From NCBI RefSeq assembly GCF_004634215.1, contig NZ_SMMH01000019.1, positions 10,953-74,952 on the forward strand: a DNA stretch of 64,000 bases. The letters are read 5' to 3'. This DNA is from Deinococcus fonticola. GTDB taxonomy: Bacteria > Deinococcota > Deinococci > Deinococcales > Deinococcaceae. The position numbers and the translations under genes are program-made. The notes beneath the pieces are model-generated. The model saw only the letters and a list, made by a program, of their open reading frames with translations. It was not told the origin of the DNA and did not search any database. How positions within the stretch are numbered: position 1 is the first letter of the stretch; the number at the start of each line of letters is the position of its first letter. Shown in pieces: positions 1-9,821 of the stretch.

Positions 1-312
1 CAGCAGGTTGGAACGCCGGTCGACCGCCCACACCGCCACTTTCGGGTCGAGGGCCACGATCTGCCGGGCCAGCCGGTCGAAACTGCCCGCCCCGCCCAGA
101 TAGCCGGGCATCAGCAGCAGCACCGTCCCTGGGGTTTTGGAACCGTAGCGCAGGGTAATGCTGACATTCAGATTGGCGGGGGTGCCCGCGACGCTCAGGC
201 CGGGGCGAAGGACGCGCTGCACCGGCACCCGTTGCAGGGCCGGTTCGGTGGGAGCCGCCCGGGCGAGAGTGAGAGAAGTCAACCCCAGCAGGGTCAGGGC
301 AAGACGCTTCAT
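1..312 (-). CDS. Secreted alpha/beta-fold hydrolase, N-terminal part (cut by window edge)
   Basis: About 104 residues are visible from an ATG at 312; the rest lies beyond base 1. The protein opens with a signal peptide (MKRLALTLLGLTSLTLARA). Further on, MPGYLGGAGSF resembles the oxyanion-hole turn of alpha/beta hydrolases, and WAVDRRSN resembles the strand-loop that follows it. The nucleophile elbow and catalytic triad would lie outside the window, so activity cannot be judged. It follows mug on the same strand with a gap of about 40 bases, so the two may be co-transcribed. Substrate unknown. Confidence 0.6.
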   Translation of the reverse strand, partial: MKRLALTLLGLTSLTLARAAPTEPALQRVPVQRVLRPGLSVAGTPANLNVSITLRYGSKTPGTVLLLMPGYLGGAGSFDRLARQIVALDPKVAVWAVDRRSNLL

Positions 313-353
313 GCTTCCATCCTGACGGGCCGGGGCGAAAGGCGTGTTGAGGC

Positions 354-932
354 TCACTTTATCTCCTGATGCTGCTGGATCTTCCGCAACTGGTGAAAGC
401 GCCCGGCCAGGGCCTGCCACGGCCCCAGTTGAAAGTGGTTGTGCCCCAGCGGACTGGTGGAAGGCAGCACCCACACCTCGGCGCCCTCCAGCCTGAAGTC
501 CTGCTGGCCGTAAGGCAGCTTCGCGGTGGGCTGCCCCAGCGTTTCGGAGGCGCCGCGCTTGCTGGTGAAAGCCACCAGCGCCGGGCGGTACTGAATAATC
601 TTCTGGCGCAGTTCGTCGGGGCGCCAGGCCTCGCCCGGCAACGCGGCGTCCACGCCCGAGTGCCGCTTGGCGACATCGGTCAGGCCGATCCCGAATCCAG
701 GCAGCAAGGGAAACTCGTGCGGCGCCAGTTGCCGGGGGGTCAGGCCCACATCGAAAAGCGTGCGCCAGAACTTGTTCATCGGGTTGGCGTAGTACGCCCG
801 GCGCGCCGCGCTGATCTTGCTGGGGGCCGTGCCTACCAGCACCAGCGTCAGGCCCGCTTGCAACACGTCCGGCACCAGGTATTCGCCGCCCCCCGTGAGG
901 TCGGGCGCCCCGGAACGGCCAGCTTCAGTCAT
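354..932 (-). CDS. mug: G/U mismatch-specific uracil-DNA glycosylase (Mug family)
   Basis: 192 residues, a normal length for Mug. The enzyme removes uracil from G:U mismatches (cytosine deamination damage) and starts base excision repair in the cytoplasm. The motif VGTAPSKISAARRAYYANP corresponds to glycosylase motif 1, in the GTAPS form I associate with the Deinococcus enzyme rather than the GxNP form of E. coli. GLTDVAKRHSGVDA contains the conserved Asp region, and LPSTSPLGHNHF near the C-terminus is the DNA-intercalation motif. The ATG start overlaps the end of the molybdopterin oxidoreductase gene by 8 bases, which suggests translational coupling. The combination with an oxidoreductase has no obvious functional logic. 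Confidence 0.9.
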   Translation of the reverse strand: MTEAGRSGAPDLTGGGEYLVPDVLQAGLTLVLVGTAPSKISAARRAYYANPMNKFWRTLFDVGLTPRQLAPHEFPLLPGFGIGLTDVAKRHSGVDAALPGEAWRPDELRQKIIQYRPALVAFTSKRGASETLGQPTAKLPYGQQDFRLEGAEVWVLPSTSPLGHNHFQLGPWQALAGRFHQLRKIQQHQEIK

Positions 933-1521
933 CGTCGTACCGCTCTTCTTTGAAGGGATCGCCGCGCATGTGGTAGCCGTTTTCTTCCCAGAAGCCGGGA
1001 CGGTCTTCCCCCATGAACTCCAGTTCGGTGAGCCATTTCGCCGACTTCCAGAAGTAAAGGTGCGGCACCACCAGGCGCAGCGGGCCGCCGTGCTCCGGGT
1101 CGAGCGGTTCGCCCTCGTACGTGTGCGCCAGCAGGTTCTCGGGGCGGGTGAAGTCGTCCAGGCTGAGGTTGGTGCTGTAGCCGCCCACGCTGCGCTGCAT
1201 CACGTGCGTCGCGCTAGGATCAACCTGCACCTGGGCCATCAGGTCCGTGACGCGCACGCCGGTCCAGGTGGTGTCCAGCTTGCTCCAGTGCGTCACGCAG
1301 TGAATGTCGTAGGTCAGGGTGGTCTGCGGCAGGGCCAGCAGATCCGCCCAGGTGAATTCGCGCGGCTGCGCCAGCCCCGTGATGCGTACCACCACGTCCT
1401 GCGGCGCGTAGTGTGGCGTGGGGCCGTAGGTCAGCACCGGAAAACGCACCGAGAGCGTCTGCCCCGGCGGAATCCGGCCATTCAGGTCGTCTTTCGGTTT
1501 CTTGAAGAATTTGCCGAGCAT
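925..1521 (-). CDS. Molybdopterin-dependent oxidoreductase, sulfite oxidase-like
   Basis: 198 residues from the ATG at 1521. The fold is that of the oxidoreductase molybdopterin-binding domain (sulfite oxidase / MsrP superfamily). The segment DIHCVTHWSK carries the single Cys expected to ligate molybdenum, and EHGGPLRLVVPHLYFWKSAKW is a typical cofactor-pocket stretch. There is no twin-arginine signal peptide, so a cytoplasmic location is likely. A TTG at 1575 would add 18 residues, but no ribosome site supports it; the ATG is preceded by TAATGC a few bases upstream. Physiological substrate unknown. It overlaps mug by 8 bases. Confidence 0.8.
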   Translation of the reverse strand: MLGKFFKKPKDDLNGRIPPGQTLSVRFPVLTYGPTPHYAPQDVVVRITGLAQPREFTWADLLALPQTTLTYDIHCVTHWSKLDTTWTGVRVTDLMAQVQVDPSATHVMQRSVGGYSTNLSLDDFTRPENLLAHTYEGEPLDPEHGGPLRLVVPHLYFWKSAKWLTELEFMGEDRPGFWEENGYHMRGDPFKEERYDDD

Positions 1522-1623
1522 AAGCGCATTAGGCGATAAGTCGCCTGGCGGCGCGGCGGCCAAAGCACTTTTCAAGGAAAAGGTGAAGGAGCAGGAAATA
1601 GAGCTTCCACCTCCTTCAACCGC

Positions 1624-2109
1624 TCACTCCAGCGGCAGGCTGGTGGTGTATTTCTCCTGCTTCACCACGATGGTGCTGTCAGTGTTTCTGACGCCAGGAA
1701 TGGCGGCCAGCACGTCCACCAGGAAGCTCTGGTAGGCATCGAGGTTCGGCACGCATACTTTCAGCAGGTAATCGGTGTCGCCCAGGCACAGGTAGCATTC
1801 CAGCACCTCGGGCCGCGAGCGCATCTTCTCGGCGAAGTCCTCGAAGCCCTGTTTGGTCTGCTTGTCCAGCGTGACGCGCACCATGACCATCAGGTCGCGG
1901 TTCACCAGTTTCGGGTCGAGCAGCGCCACGTAACGGTGAATGATGCCTTCCTCCTCCAGCCGCCGCACGCGCCGCAGGGTGGGGGCGGGCGTCAGGCCGA
2001 TCTCGTCGGCCAGGTCGGTGTTGGGAATGCGGGCGTCGCGTTGCAGGATGGTCAGGATCTTGCGGTCGGTGGCGTCCAGGTGAACGGGGTTGGGCGGCTG
2101 CGGCATCAT
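1624..2109 (-). CDS. Lrp/AsnC-family transcriptional regulator
   Basis: 161 residues. N-terminal winged helix-turn-helix (about 12-60: [20 protein letters not shown], then the recognition helix in [17 protein letters not shown]) followed by a RAM ligand-binding domain (about 70-150) ending in the usual [14 protein letters not shown] tail. These proteins form octamers and sense amino acids. The gene is divergent from alanine dehydrogenase, 160 bases away, the arrangement seen for Lrp-type regulators that control ald in response to alanine; regulation of ald here is inference. Two ATG codons are adjacent (2109 and 2106). A -10-like TATTCT lies 7 nt upstream, suggesting a leaderless mRNA. Confidence 0.9.
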   Translation of the reverse strand: MMPQPPNPVHLDATDRKILTILQRDARIPNTDLADEIGLTPAPTLRRVRRLEEEGIIHRYVALLDPKLVNRDLMVMVRVTLDKQTKQGFEDFAEKMRSRPEVLECYLCLGDTDYLLKVCVPNLDAYQSFLVDVLAAIPGVRNTDSTIVVKQEKYTTSLPLE

Positions 2110-2116
2110 TGCCCTC

Positions 2117-2122
2117 AGAATA
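2117..2122 (-). promoter_or_regulatory. -10 element of the Lrp-type regulator gene (leaderless type)
   Basis: TATTCT on the minus strand ends 7 nt before the ATG at 2109, so transcription would start at or next to the start codon. No clear -35 is visible. Confidence 0.45.
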
Positions 2123-2198
2123 CACCGCGCCGCGCAACGATGTTGCAGATCCCCCCTGCCATGCTGCCCCTTCAGGCAATCGGAGAGGCGTGTTCCTC

Positions 2199-2207
2199 TG
2201 CTAGCAT
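2199..2207 (+). promoter_or_regulatory. Candidate extended -10 promoter of ald
   Basis: TGCTAGCAT fits an extended -10 (TGnTAnnnT) located about 60 bases before the ald start, leaving room in the leader for an Lrp-type site. No good -35 is seen. Confidence 0.35.
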
Positions 2208-2269
2208 TGCGCGAAAGAACAGAAAAGGCGTGGCCGAAGATCCTCAGGCGGCGCGCCCGAGGTGCACAT

Positions 2270-3376
2270 ATGAAAATCGGTCTTCCCAAGGAAATCAAAG
2301 TCAAAGAAAACCGCGTGGCCATGACGCCCGGTGGGGTCGCCACCCTGGTGCGCCGCGGGCATCAGGTCGTGGTGGAAAGAGGCGCCGGGGTGGGCAGCGG
2401 TCTGCCGGACGCCGACTACGAGCAGGCCGGGGCCACCCTGGGCAGCGCCGCCGACGCCTGGGCGCAGGACATGGTGGTGAAGGTCAAGGAACCCATCGCC
2501 AGCGAGTACCCCTACCTGCGTGACGACCTGCTGCTGTTCACCTACCTGCACCTGGCCGCCGACCGCCCGCTGACCGAAGCGCTGATGCAGTCCGGCACGA
2601 CGGGCGTGGCCTACGAGACGGTGCAGCTCGACGACGGCAGCCTGCCCCTGTTAACGCCCATGAGCGAAGTGGCGGGCCGCCTGAGCGTGCAAGCTGGCGC
2701 CTACCACCTCCAGAAACCGGTGGGCGGACGCGGCGTGCTGCTGGGCGGCGTGCCCGGCGTGCAGCCCGGTCACGTGACCATCCTGGGCGGCGGTGTGGTG
2801 GGCACCAACGCCGCCAAGATGGCGATGGGCCTGGGCGCGAAAGTCACCATTCTGGACGTGTCGCAGCGCCGCCTGGCCTACCTGGACGACGTGTTCTTCG
2901 GCAAACTGACCACCATGATGAGCAGTGAGGCCAACCTGCGCGACCTGTTGCCCGACACGGACCTGCTGATCGGCGGCGTGCTGATTCCCGGCGCGAAAGC
3001 CCCGCACCTCGTCACGCGCGACATGCTGCCGCTGATGCCCGAGGGCAGCGTTATCGTGGACGTGGCGGTGGATCAGGGCGGCTGCGTGGAAACCATTCAC
3101 GCCACCACCCACACGGACCCCACCTACGTCGTGGACGGCATCGTCCACTACGGTGTGGCGAACATGCCGGGGGCGGTGCCGCGCACCAGCACCTTCGCGC
3201 TGACCAACGCCACCTTCCCTTACGTCCTGATGCTGGCCGAGCAGGGCGCAGGCGCCCTGGAGAAAAACCAGGCGCTGCTGCTGGGCCTCAACACCTACCG
3301 CGGCAAACTCACGTACGCCGCCGTGGGCGAAGCCTTCGACCTGCCCAGCGTCGAGCCCAGAACCGCGCTGGCCTGA
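2270..3376 (+). CDS. ald: Alanine dehydrogenase
   Basis: 368 residues, the usual size. It interconverts L-alanine and pyruvate plus ammonia with NAD(H). The N-terminus [20 protein letters not shown] is the family signature with the substrate-binding Arg/Lys region. [19 protein letters not shown] is the dinucleotide-binding glycine-rich loop, followed by Asp of ILDVSQRRL. The ending lies in the conserved [11 protein letters not shown]. The start was chosen at the ATG preceded by GAGGTG; upstream in-frame codons have no support. A hairpin with a T-run follows the gene, so it is probably monocistronic, with likely control by the divergent Lrp-type regulator. Confidence 0.96.
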   Translation: MKIGLPKEIKVKENRVAMTPGGVATLVRRGHQVVVERGAGVGSGLPDADYEQAGATLGSAADAWAQDMVVKVKEPIASEYPYLRDDLLLFTYLHLAADRPLTEALMQSGTTGVAYETVQLDDGSLPLLTPMSEVAGRLSVQAGAYHLQKPVGGRGVLLGGVPGVQPGHVTILGGGVVGTNAAKMAMGLGAKVTILDVSQRRLAYLDDVFFGKLTTMMSSEANLRDLLPDTDLLIGGVLIPGAKAPHLVTRDMLPLMPEGSVIVDVAVDQGGCVETIHATTHTDPTYVVDGIVHYGVANMPGAVPRTSTFALTNATFPYVLMLAEQGAGALEKNQALLLGLNTYRGKLTYAAVGEAFDLPSVEPRTALA

Positions 3377-3431
3377 ACGCGCTGGCCTGCGCCACCGGAC
3401 ACAGCACCCAGAGGACACATCACACGGAGTG

Positions 3432-3460
3432 GGACAGCGAACAGCTGTCCTGCTTTTTTT
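3432..3460 (+). terminator. Rho-independent terminator of ald
   Basis: Perfect 7-bp stem GGACAGC/GCTGTCC around the loop GAACA, followed after two bases by a C and seven T residues. Confidence 0.85.
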
Positions 3461-3529
3461 GAGGCGTGGCAAAGGGAGGGGGCGGCCTCTCCTCTGCCCC
3501 TGACCTGTCGACCAACCTCGTCCTTTTGC

Positions 3530-3535
3530 TACTTT
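3530..3535 (+). promoter_or_regulatory. -10 element of murF (leaderless type)
   Basis: TACTTT ends 6 nt before the murF ATG at 3542; there is no Shine-Dalgarno sequence between them. Confidence 0.45.
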
Positions 3536-3541
3536 CCTGTC

Positions 3542-4837
3542 ATGCTTGATCCGTTTGCTGCTCTGCCGTTCGCCGCCGCTGTTCACCCGGAGGCCCGCGC
3601 GGCGCAGCGGCTCACCTGGGATTCGCGCGGGGCCGGGCCGGACACGGCGTTCGTGGCCCTGCCGGGCGAACAGATGCACGGCAACCGCTTCGTGGAGCAG
3701 GCGCTGGCGGCGGGGGCGCCCTTCGTGCTGACCGACCTGGAGGTGCCGCGCGCCGTGCGCGTGCCGGACGCCCAGGCCGCGCTGCTGGCGTGGGCGCGCC
3801 ACGAGCGGGCCAGCAATGCGCTGGTGGTGGGCATCACCGGCAGCGCTGGAAAGACCACCGCAAAAAGCTACGTGGCAGCGGCGCTGGACGCGCTGTACAT
3901 GCCGGTCTACAACACCATTCCGGCCATCGCCTGCTTTCTGATCGAGGCCAGCGGCCTGGGCCGACCGCTGGTGGTGGAGATGGGCATCGACCGCCCCGGC
4001 GAGATGGCGGAACTGATGGCCCTGGTCAATCCGAACGTGGGCGTGGTCACCTCGATCGGCCCGGCGCACCTGGAGCAACTGGGCAGCGTGGAACGCATCG
4101 CGTCCGAGAAGGGCCTGATCCTGCAGGGCCGCGAACTGGCGCTGGTGGGGCAGCAGGCCGCCGCCTGGTATCCGGACGCGCCGTCCTACGGTTTCGCGGG
4201 CGCGCACTGGGCGGGTGAAGCCCTGACCCTGACCCCAGAGGGCGCTTCGTTCCGTTACCCGCAGGGCGGGGGGAGCGGCAGTGTGGAAGTTCACCTGCCG
4301 CTGGCCGCGCGGGTGCAGGCCGAAGCGGCGGTGCTGGGGCTGGCGCTGGCCGGGTGGGCGGGGGTGCCGCTGCAGGAAGCGGCGCGGCGCCTGGCGGGTG
4401 TGAGCGTACCGGGGGGGCGTTACCGCGTGCTGCCGGGGCGCTTTACCGTGATCGACGACGCTTACAACGCTTCCCCAGTGGCGGTCAAGGCCGCGCTGGA
4501 CGCCCTGCACGCCTTGCCTGGGCGGCGCATCAGCGTGCTGGGGCGCATGCTGGAACTCGGCCCGACCGAGCGGGAATTACATGCCGAAGTGGGCGCTTAC
4601 GCCCGCCAGCGGGCCGACCTGACCTTCGGGGTGGGCGAATTTGCCGCCGAACTGGGGGAGCGGGCTTACCGCAGCGTGCCGGAATTGACCGAGGCGCTGC
4701 TGGGCACCGTTCAGGACGGCGATACCGTGCTGGTGAAGGCCAGCCGCGGCATCAGCTGGACGCCGGAACGCCGCGCGGCGCAGGGCGTGGGGCTCGACAC
4801 CGTGGTCGAGGCCCTGCTGGGGTATCGGGGCGACTGA
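3542..4837 (+). CDS. murF: UDP-N-acetylmuramoyl-tripeptide--D-Ala-D-Ala ligase
   Basis: 431 residues. The cytoplasmic ATP-dependent ligase adds D-Ala-D-Ala to the UDP-MurNAc-tripeptide, the last soluble step of peptidoglycan precursor synthesis. Domains: N-terminal UDP-precursor domain (about 1-90), central ATPase with P-loop GITGSAGKTT (about 98-107), the Mur-ligase segments VVEMGIDRPGEM and VTSIGPAHLEQLGS, and the C-terminal Rossmann-like domain containing IDDAYNASP and GRMLELG. The central ligase motifs distinguish MurF from MurE or MurC. In Deinococcus the third peptide residue is ornithine, but that choice is made by MurE. No other mur genes are adjacent. Confidence 0.93.
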   Translation: MLDPFAALPFAAAVHPEARAAQRLTWDSRGAGPDTAFVALPGEQMHGNRFVEQALAAGAPFVLTDLEVPRAVRVPDAQAALLAWARHERASNALVVGITGSAGKTTAKSYVAAALDALYMPVYNTIPAIACFLIEASGLGRPLVVEMGIDRPGEMAELMALVNPNVGVVTSIGPAHLEQLGSVERIASEKGLILQGRELALVGQQAAAWYPDAPSYGFAGAHWAGEALTLTPEGASFRYPQGGGSGSVEVHLPLAARVQAEAAVLGLALAGWAGVPLQEAARRLAGVSVPGGRYRVLPGRFTVIDDAYNASPVAVKAALDALHALPGRRISVLGRMLELGPTERELHAEVGAYARQRADLTFGVGEFAAELGERAYRSVPELTEALLGTVQDGDTVLVKASRGISWTPERRAAQGVGLDTVVEALLGYRGD

Positions 4838-4889
4838 AGCCCTGGGTTGCAGCGGCGCGGCCACTCACGGCCTTCCTATGCGGGAGCGC

Positions 4890-4895
4890 CACAAT
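4890..4895 (+). promoter_or_regulatory. -10-like element before the lipoprotein gene
   Basis: CACAAT lies 7 nt before the ATG at 4903 and supports that start over the ATG at 4894, which it overlaps. Confidence 0.3.
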
Positions 4896-4902
4896 GCGGG
4901 CT

Positions 4903-5649
4903 ATGCGCTTCACGACTGGCTCCCTGCTGACGCTGACCTTCGCCGCCCTGCTCACGGCGTGTGCGCCCCGGGCAGTTCAGCCGCCGGTGGGCAATGGGTT
5001 GCGGGCCGCCTTCAGTGACGCGGGCGTGGTGTGGGCGGAGGGCGGCCGGGCCTGCGTGGCGCGGGCGCCCTCTTTCGTGCGGGCGTGCCCGGCGGTGGGG
5101 CGGGTGGTGGACGTGAACTGGCATGCCGCTCAGGCCTGGGCGGCCAGTCCGGATCTGGGCCTGGTGGCGACCCTCGACGGTGCACCGCAGACGCTAGCAG
5201 TGGGCGCGGTGGTGGCCCTGAGTGCACAGAGCATTTACCGCGAGGACGGTTCGGCGCTGACCTACGCGGGCGCGGCGGCGGCGGGTGTGCCGGGCCGGCC
5301 CAGTCTGGCCGTCACGGGCGGCGACGGCCTGGATTACGTGCTGCTGGGGGGGCAACTGGTTCGGGTGGGCGACGGCCGGGTGCTGGATCCGCTGGCTGGC
5401 CCATTTCTGGCGCTGACACCCTCGGGCGTGCGCGTCACCTCCTCTCCGGCGGTGGACACGGCGTTCGGCAGTTACTGGTTACGGAATAGCCGGCTGGAAC
5501 GGGTAGACGCTGCCGGAAAGGTGCTGGCCAGTGTGCCTCACGCGGATGGGCAGGTCGGCCTGGTGGGCTCGCTGGTGGTCACCGTCTCAAGCGGGGGACA
5601 GGTACGGGCATTCGGCACCGATCTGACGGAAGTGCCCCTGAACTATTAA
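4903..5649 (+). CDS. Predicted lipoprotein of unknown function
   Basis: 248 residues. A type II signal peptide is clear: a basic start, a hydrophobic stretch and the lipobox LTAC at about residue 20. The mature part is rich in Val, Ala and Gly with recurring short strands (VVWAEGGRACVARAPSF, DYVLLGGQLVRVGDGRVL, GKVLASVPHADGQVGLVGSL). This looks like a small beta-propeller or repeated beta-sheet domain exposed at the membrane. Two Cys (in GGRACVARA and VRACPAVG) may form a disulfide. An ATG at 4894 is an alternative start. It lies downstream of murF by about 65 bases. I do not recognise the family. Confidence 0.7.
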   Translation: MRFTTGSLLTLTFAALLTACAPRAVQPPVGNGLRAAFSDAGVVWAEGGRACVARAPSFVRACPAVGRVVDVNWHAAQAWAASPDLGLVATLDGAPQTLAVGAVVALSAQSIYREDGSALTYAGAAAAGVPGRPSLAVTGGDGLDYVLLGGQLVRVGDGRVLDPLAGPFLALTPSGVRVTSSPAVDTAFGSYWLRNSRLERVDAAGKVLASVPHADGQVGLVGSLVVTVSSGGQVRAFGTDLTEVPLNY

Positions 5650-5953
5650 GGAATCTTTAACTGATGCTTTGTGAGACCACATTAGAAAAATGAGAATTGC
5701 CTGATCTTGCCCTTCTGCTGCGCGTTCAACAGTAGAGGGGCTCACATTTGCGTCGGGGACGCTGCCAACGCCGTACCCGGCAGGTGTCAGAGTTCCGTAA
5801 GCAGCCGAATGATTGGATGACAGGGCAATGACTGACCCGTCCGTACCCTCACCTGCGCGCCGTCCGTTTGGCTTGACCGATTGCTCTACTCCGTCAGGCA
5901 CCGTCCCCTCGAACATGAGTGAATGCTAAAATCCGCCTGATCCTGGAGGGAGA
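5650..5953. other. Intergenic region upstream of the pil operon
   Basis: About 300 bases without a convincing gene. The part next to 5650 is AT-rich; the far end holds the pilM promoter (extended -10) and the Shine-Dalgarno sequence. An open frame on the minus strand here has no start signal and low-complexity content, so I do not call it. Confidence 0.6.
5924..5932 (+). promoter_or_regulatory. Extended -10 promoter of the pilM operon
   Basis: TGCTAAAAT matches the extended -10 consensus (TGn followed by TATAAT-like). A conventional leader with GGAGGG (5945-5950) follows before the pilM ATG at 5954. Confidence 0.6.
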
Positions 5954-7124
<1,171 letters not shown>

Positions 7125-7132
<8 letters not shown>

Positions 7133-7835
7133 AATCAACCTTCTTCCGCAGCAATACCGCAAGCAGTCGGCTCCAGACGCCTGGAAGTACGGCTCGGTGG
7201 CCGCCGTGGCCGTGACGCTGGCCGCCATGGGCGTCATGTGGGGCCTGACCAGCCAGAACGTGCGCCAGCTTCAGGGCCAGATCGACAGCGTGCAGGGCGA
7301 CATCACGGCCCTGACGCCGCAGAAGCAGAAGTACGACGAACTGGTCACCCAGCAGCAGAACCTGGAAAAAGTCACCAGCGTCGCACAGACCCTCAAGGGC
7401 ACCAAAACCTACTGGTCGAACGACCTGGCGGTCTTCAGCCGCGAAATCCCGGCGTCTTCCGGCGTGGCCCTGACCAAACTGACCATGCGCGACAAGAAGC
7501 CCGAGGAACTGACCACCGATCAGGGGAACGGCATTTTCATCGGCAAGGCGGTGCGCCGCGAACTGGATCTGAGCGGCGCGGCCAGCAGCCAGCAGGCGGT
7601 CATCAACTTCCTGAACACCTTCGAGAACAGCCCCGGATTCGGCGTGAATTTCCAGGGCATGCAGCGCGACGACAAGAGCGGCGCCTACACCTTCAATGCC
7701 AGGGTCGGCATCGTCGGTGACAGCCCGGCAGCTACTGCTACGCCAGCCGCCCCAGGGGCCGCACCAGGCACGGCGGCTACTGCGCCCGCACCGGCAGCTC
7801 CCGCTGCGCCGGCAGGGGGAACCAATGGCAACTAA
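7125..7835 (+). CDS. pilN: Type IV pilus assembly protein PilN
   Basis: 236 residues from a GTG that overlaps the pilM end by 8 bases. The N-terminus VEINLLPQQYRK is the conserved INLLP motif that docks into PilM. A single transmembrane helix follows (about 22-42), then a periplasmic coiled coil and a ferredoxin-like domain, and finally an Ala/Pro-rich tail (about 205-236). PilN pairs with PilO in the inner-membrane platform. The low-complexity tail is longer than usual and resembles that of pilO. Confidence 0.93.
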
Positions 7836-8463
7836 ACTCACTCCTCAAACACAGTTCCTGCTGGTGGCCGCCCTGTGCCTGCTGGCCCTGCTGGCTTTCT
7901 TCCTGTACTACTACAAGCCCAAGCAGGAGACCCTGACCATGATGCGCGACGACCTGGCGGCCAAACAGAACACCGCCGAACAGTACCGCGCCGCCGCCGC
8001 CGCCATTCCGGATCTGACGGCCAAGGTCGGCAAACTGGAGCAGGAACGGGCGGAGTTCGTGCGGGCGCTGCCCACCACCCAGCAGTTCGGGCAGGTGGTC
8101 GACCAGTTGCGGGCCAACGCCAGCGCCAGCAAAACCGAAGTGACCAGCCTGACATTCGCCAACAGCCAGGCCCCCAACCTGCCGGCAGGCGTGCGGCCCA
8201 TCAACGTCAACATGGCCGTGCAGGGCCAGTTCGGGCAGCTCTTTCAACTGATGCGCCGCATGGAAACCCAGAACCGCTTCACGACCTTGAACACCCTTGA
8301 CCTGCAACTGCCCAAGGCCGACAGCTTCAACCCGAACCTGCAGGGCACGCTGGCGCTGACCGTCTACACCTTCGATCCTGCCCAGGCGGCCCTGCCCACG
8401 AACGCCGCGCCGGCCGGAACAACGGCGGCCCCAGCGGCCCCCGCCAGCGGAGGCACCCCATGA
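7825..8463 (+). CDS. pilO: Type IV pilus assembly protein PilO
   Basis: 212 residues, overlapping pilN by 11 bases, with GGCAGGGGGA before the ATG. One transmembrane helix (about 10-29), a coiled coil (about 35-80), then the PilO ferredoxin-like periplasmic domain, where the segment VNMAVQGQFGQLFQLMRRME is typical. The C-terminus is Ala/Pro/Thr-rich. It forms a heterodimer with PilN that links PilM to the periplasmic secretin partner. Confidence 0.92.
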   Translation: MATKLTPQTQFLLVAALCLLALLAFFLYYYKPKQETLTMMRDDLAAKQNTAEQYRAAAAAIPDLTAKVGKLEQERAEFVRALPTTQQFGQVVDQLRANASASKTEVTSLTFANSQAPNLPAGVRPINVNMAVQGQFGQLFQLMRRMETQNRFTTLNTLDLQLPKADSFNPNLQGTLALTVYTFDPAQAALPTNAAPAGTTAAPAAPASGGTP

Positions 8464-9818
8464 GCCGCGCCCCCGTTACCCTGTCGCGCGAGATGAAAAT
8501 AGGCCTGATCGCCCTGCTGATGCTGGCCCTGCTGGGCGGCTGGCTGGTCATGAACAACCGGCAAGCCGACGTGGACACCAGTGTCGCCCCAGCCGTTGCC
8601 ACGACTGACCCCGCTGCGTCCGGCACCGATACTGCCGCGTCCGGCACGTCCAGCACTGCCGGGACAGATGCCGCCACGAACGGGACGCCCACCACTGCGC
8701 CGCAAGGCGCGACCGGCACCCCCTCTGGCACCCCGTCCGGCGAGGTTCCCGTCGCCCCCGGCACCCTGAACGGTGAAACGGGCGAAGTGGTGGCCGCGCC
8801 GCCCTTCCCGGTCACCGACCCGAACGGCAGCACGCCGGACCCCACGGTGCCCACCCCCGCCCCCAGCGGCATCAACCCCGATACGCCCCTGCTGAGCCTG
8901 AACGGCAACAATCCTTTCAAGCCCATCAAACTCGAAGCCCCCGAGGGTGGCTCGCAGGCCAGCGGCACCCTGGCCACGGCCCCCAGCTCCAGCGGCGAGG
9001 CGGCCTCGCCCGCCGTGACCATCACGCGGCCCAGCAGTTCTGCCGAGGAGATCAACGCCGCTCTGGCCAGCCCATCTTCACGTGGGCCCATTGCGGTCGC
9101 CCCGATCCCCGGTACGCCCCCAAGCACGGCTGGCCGCTCCGGGCGCAGCAGCGGCGCCATTCCCATTACGCCCCTGCCCGGCACCCCGGCCAGCATCCCC
9201 AGCCCCACCCTGCCCTCGCGCAGCGCTGGCAGCTCCAGGGCCACCACAGCCAATGCCCGCCCCACCAATGCCCGCCCCACCACTGCCAGCAACGTGCCCA
9301 GCCGCACGGTCACGGTTCCATCTGGCGGCGCAGGCAGCCGGGGCAATGCCGCGCCGGGCGGCCGCCCGGCCCAGCCGGCCACCACACCAGCGAATAAGCC
9401 AGTGGTGCCCCCCATTACCGCCGTGCGTGAACCGGCGGTCACGGTACCGGACGCCCTGAACCCCGCACCCAGCCCTGCCCCGGCCACCGCCAGCGCGAGC
9501 GCCGCCCAGGGAACTGTGGCGCCCGCCGAACCGCAGGCCATCACGGCCACCAGCCCAACGCCGACTAATTCAGGCCAGGTCAGTGCCAGCACCAGCAGTG
9601 AACTGGAAAACTACGTCAAAACGCACCAGATGGTCTTCGACGCGGCCGTGCTCGGCCCTGTAAACACCGCCATTCTCCGCTCCGATCAGGGCTTTGTCGT
9701 CGCCACGGCAGGCCAGCCCCTGCCGGACACCAAGATCATCCTCAAGGAAGTCACGGCCAGCTCCGCGACCCTGACCCTGGGACAAGACACCCTGACCCTG
9801 CAACTGGACAAAAGGTGA
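8460..9818 (+). CDS. PilP/PilW-like periplasmic pilus protein with long Pro/Thr/Ala linker
   Basis: 452 residues, start ATG overlapping the pilO stop by 4 bases. N-terminal membrane anchor (about 13-32), then some 340 residues rich in Pro, Thr, Ser and Ala, with one more ordered motif (LLSLNGNNPFKP). The end is a compact domain (about 380-452: ENYVKTHQMVFDAAVLGPV ... DTLTLQLDKR) that looks like the beta-domain of PilP/GspC-type secretin partners. Position between pilO and pilQ is that of pilP in proteobacteria and, as I recall, of pilW in Thermus. I infer that it connects PilNO to PilQ across the deep Deinococcus periplasm. Confidence 0.75.
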   Translation: MSRAPVTLSREMKIGLIALLMLALLGGWLVMNNRQADVDTSVAPAVATTDPAASGTDTAASGTSSTAGTDAATNGTPTTAPQGATGTPSGTPSGEVPVAPGTLNGETGEVVAAPPFPVTDPNGSTPDPTVPTPAPSGINPDTPLLSLNGNNPFKPIKLEAPEGGSQASGTLATAPSSSGEAASPAVTITRPSSSAEEINAALASPSSRGPIAVAPIPGTPPSTAGRSGRSSGAIPITPLPGTPASIPSPTLPSRSAGSSRATTANARPTNARPTTASNVPSRTVTVPSGGAGSRGNAAPGGRPAQPATTPANKPVVPPITAVREPAVTVPDALNPAPSPAPATASASAAQGTVAPAEPQAITATSPTPTNSGQVSASTSSELENYVKTHQMVFDAAVLGPVNTAILRSDQGFVVATAGQPLPDTKIILKEVTASSATLTLGQDTLTLQLDKR

Positions 9819-9821
9819 GCC

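Noticed and set aside
2651..4510. A 619-codon minus-strand frame across ald and murF
   Set aside because: It covers two clear plus-strand genes and a terminator; its composition is typical of a shadow frame.
5587..5916. 109-codon minus-strand frame before the pil operon
   Set aside because: No start signal; it overlaps the end of the lipoprotein gene and the composition is not protein-like.
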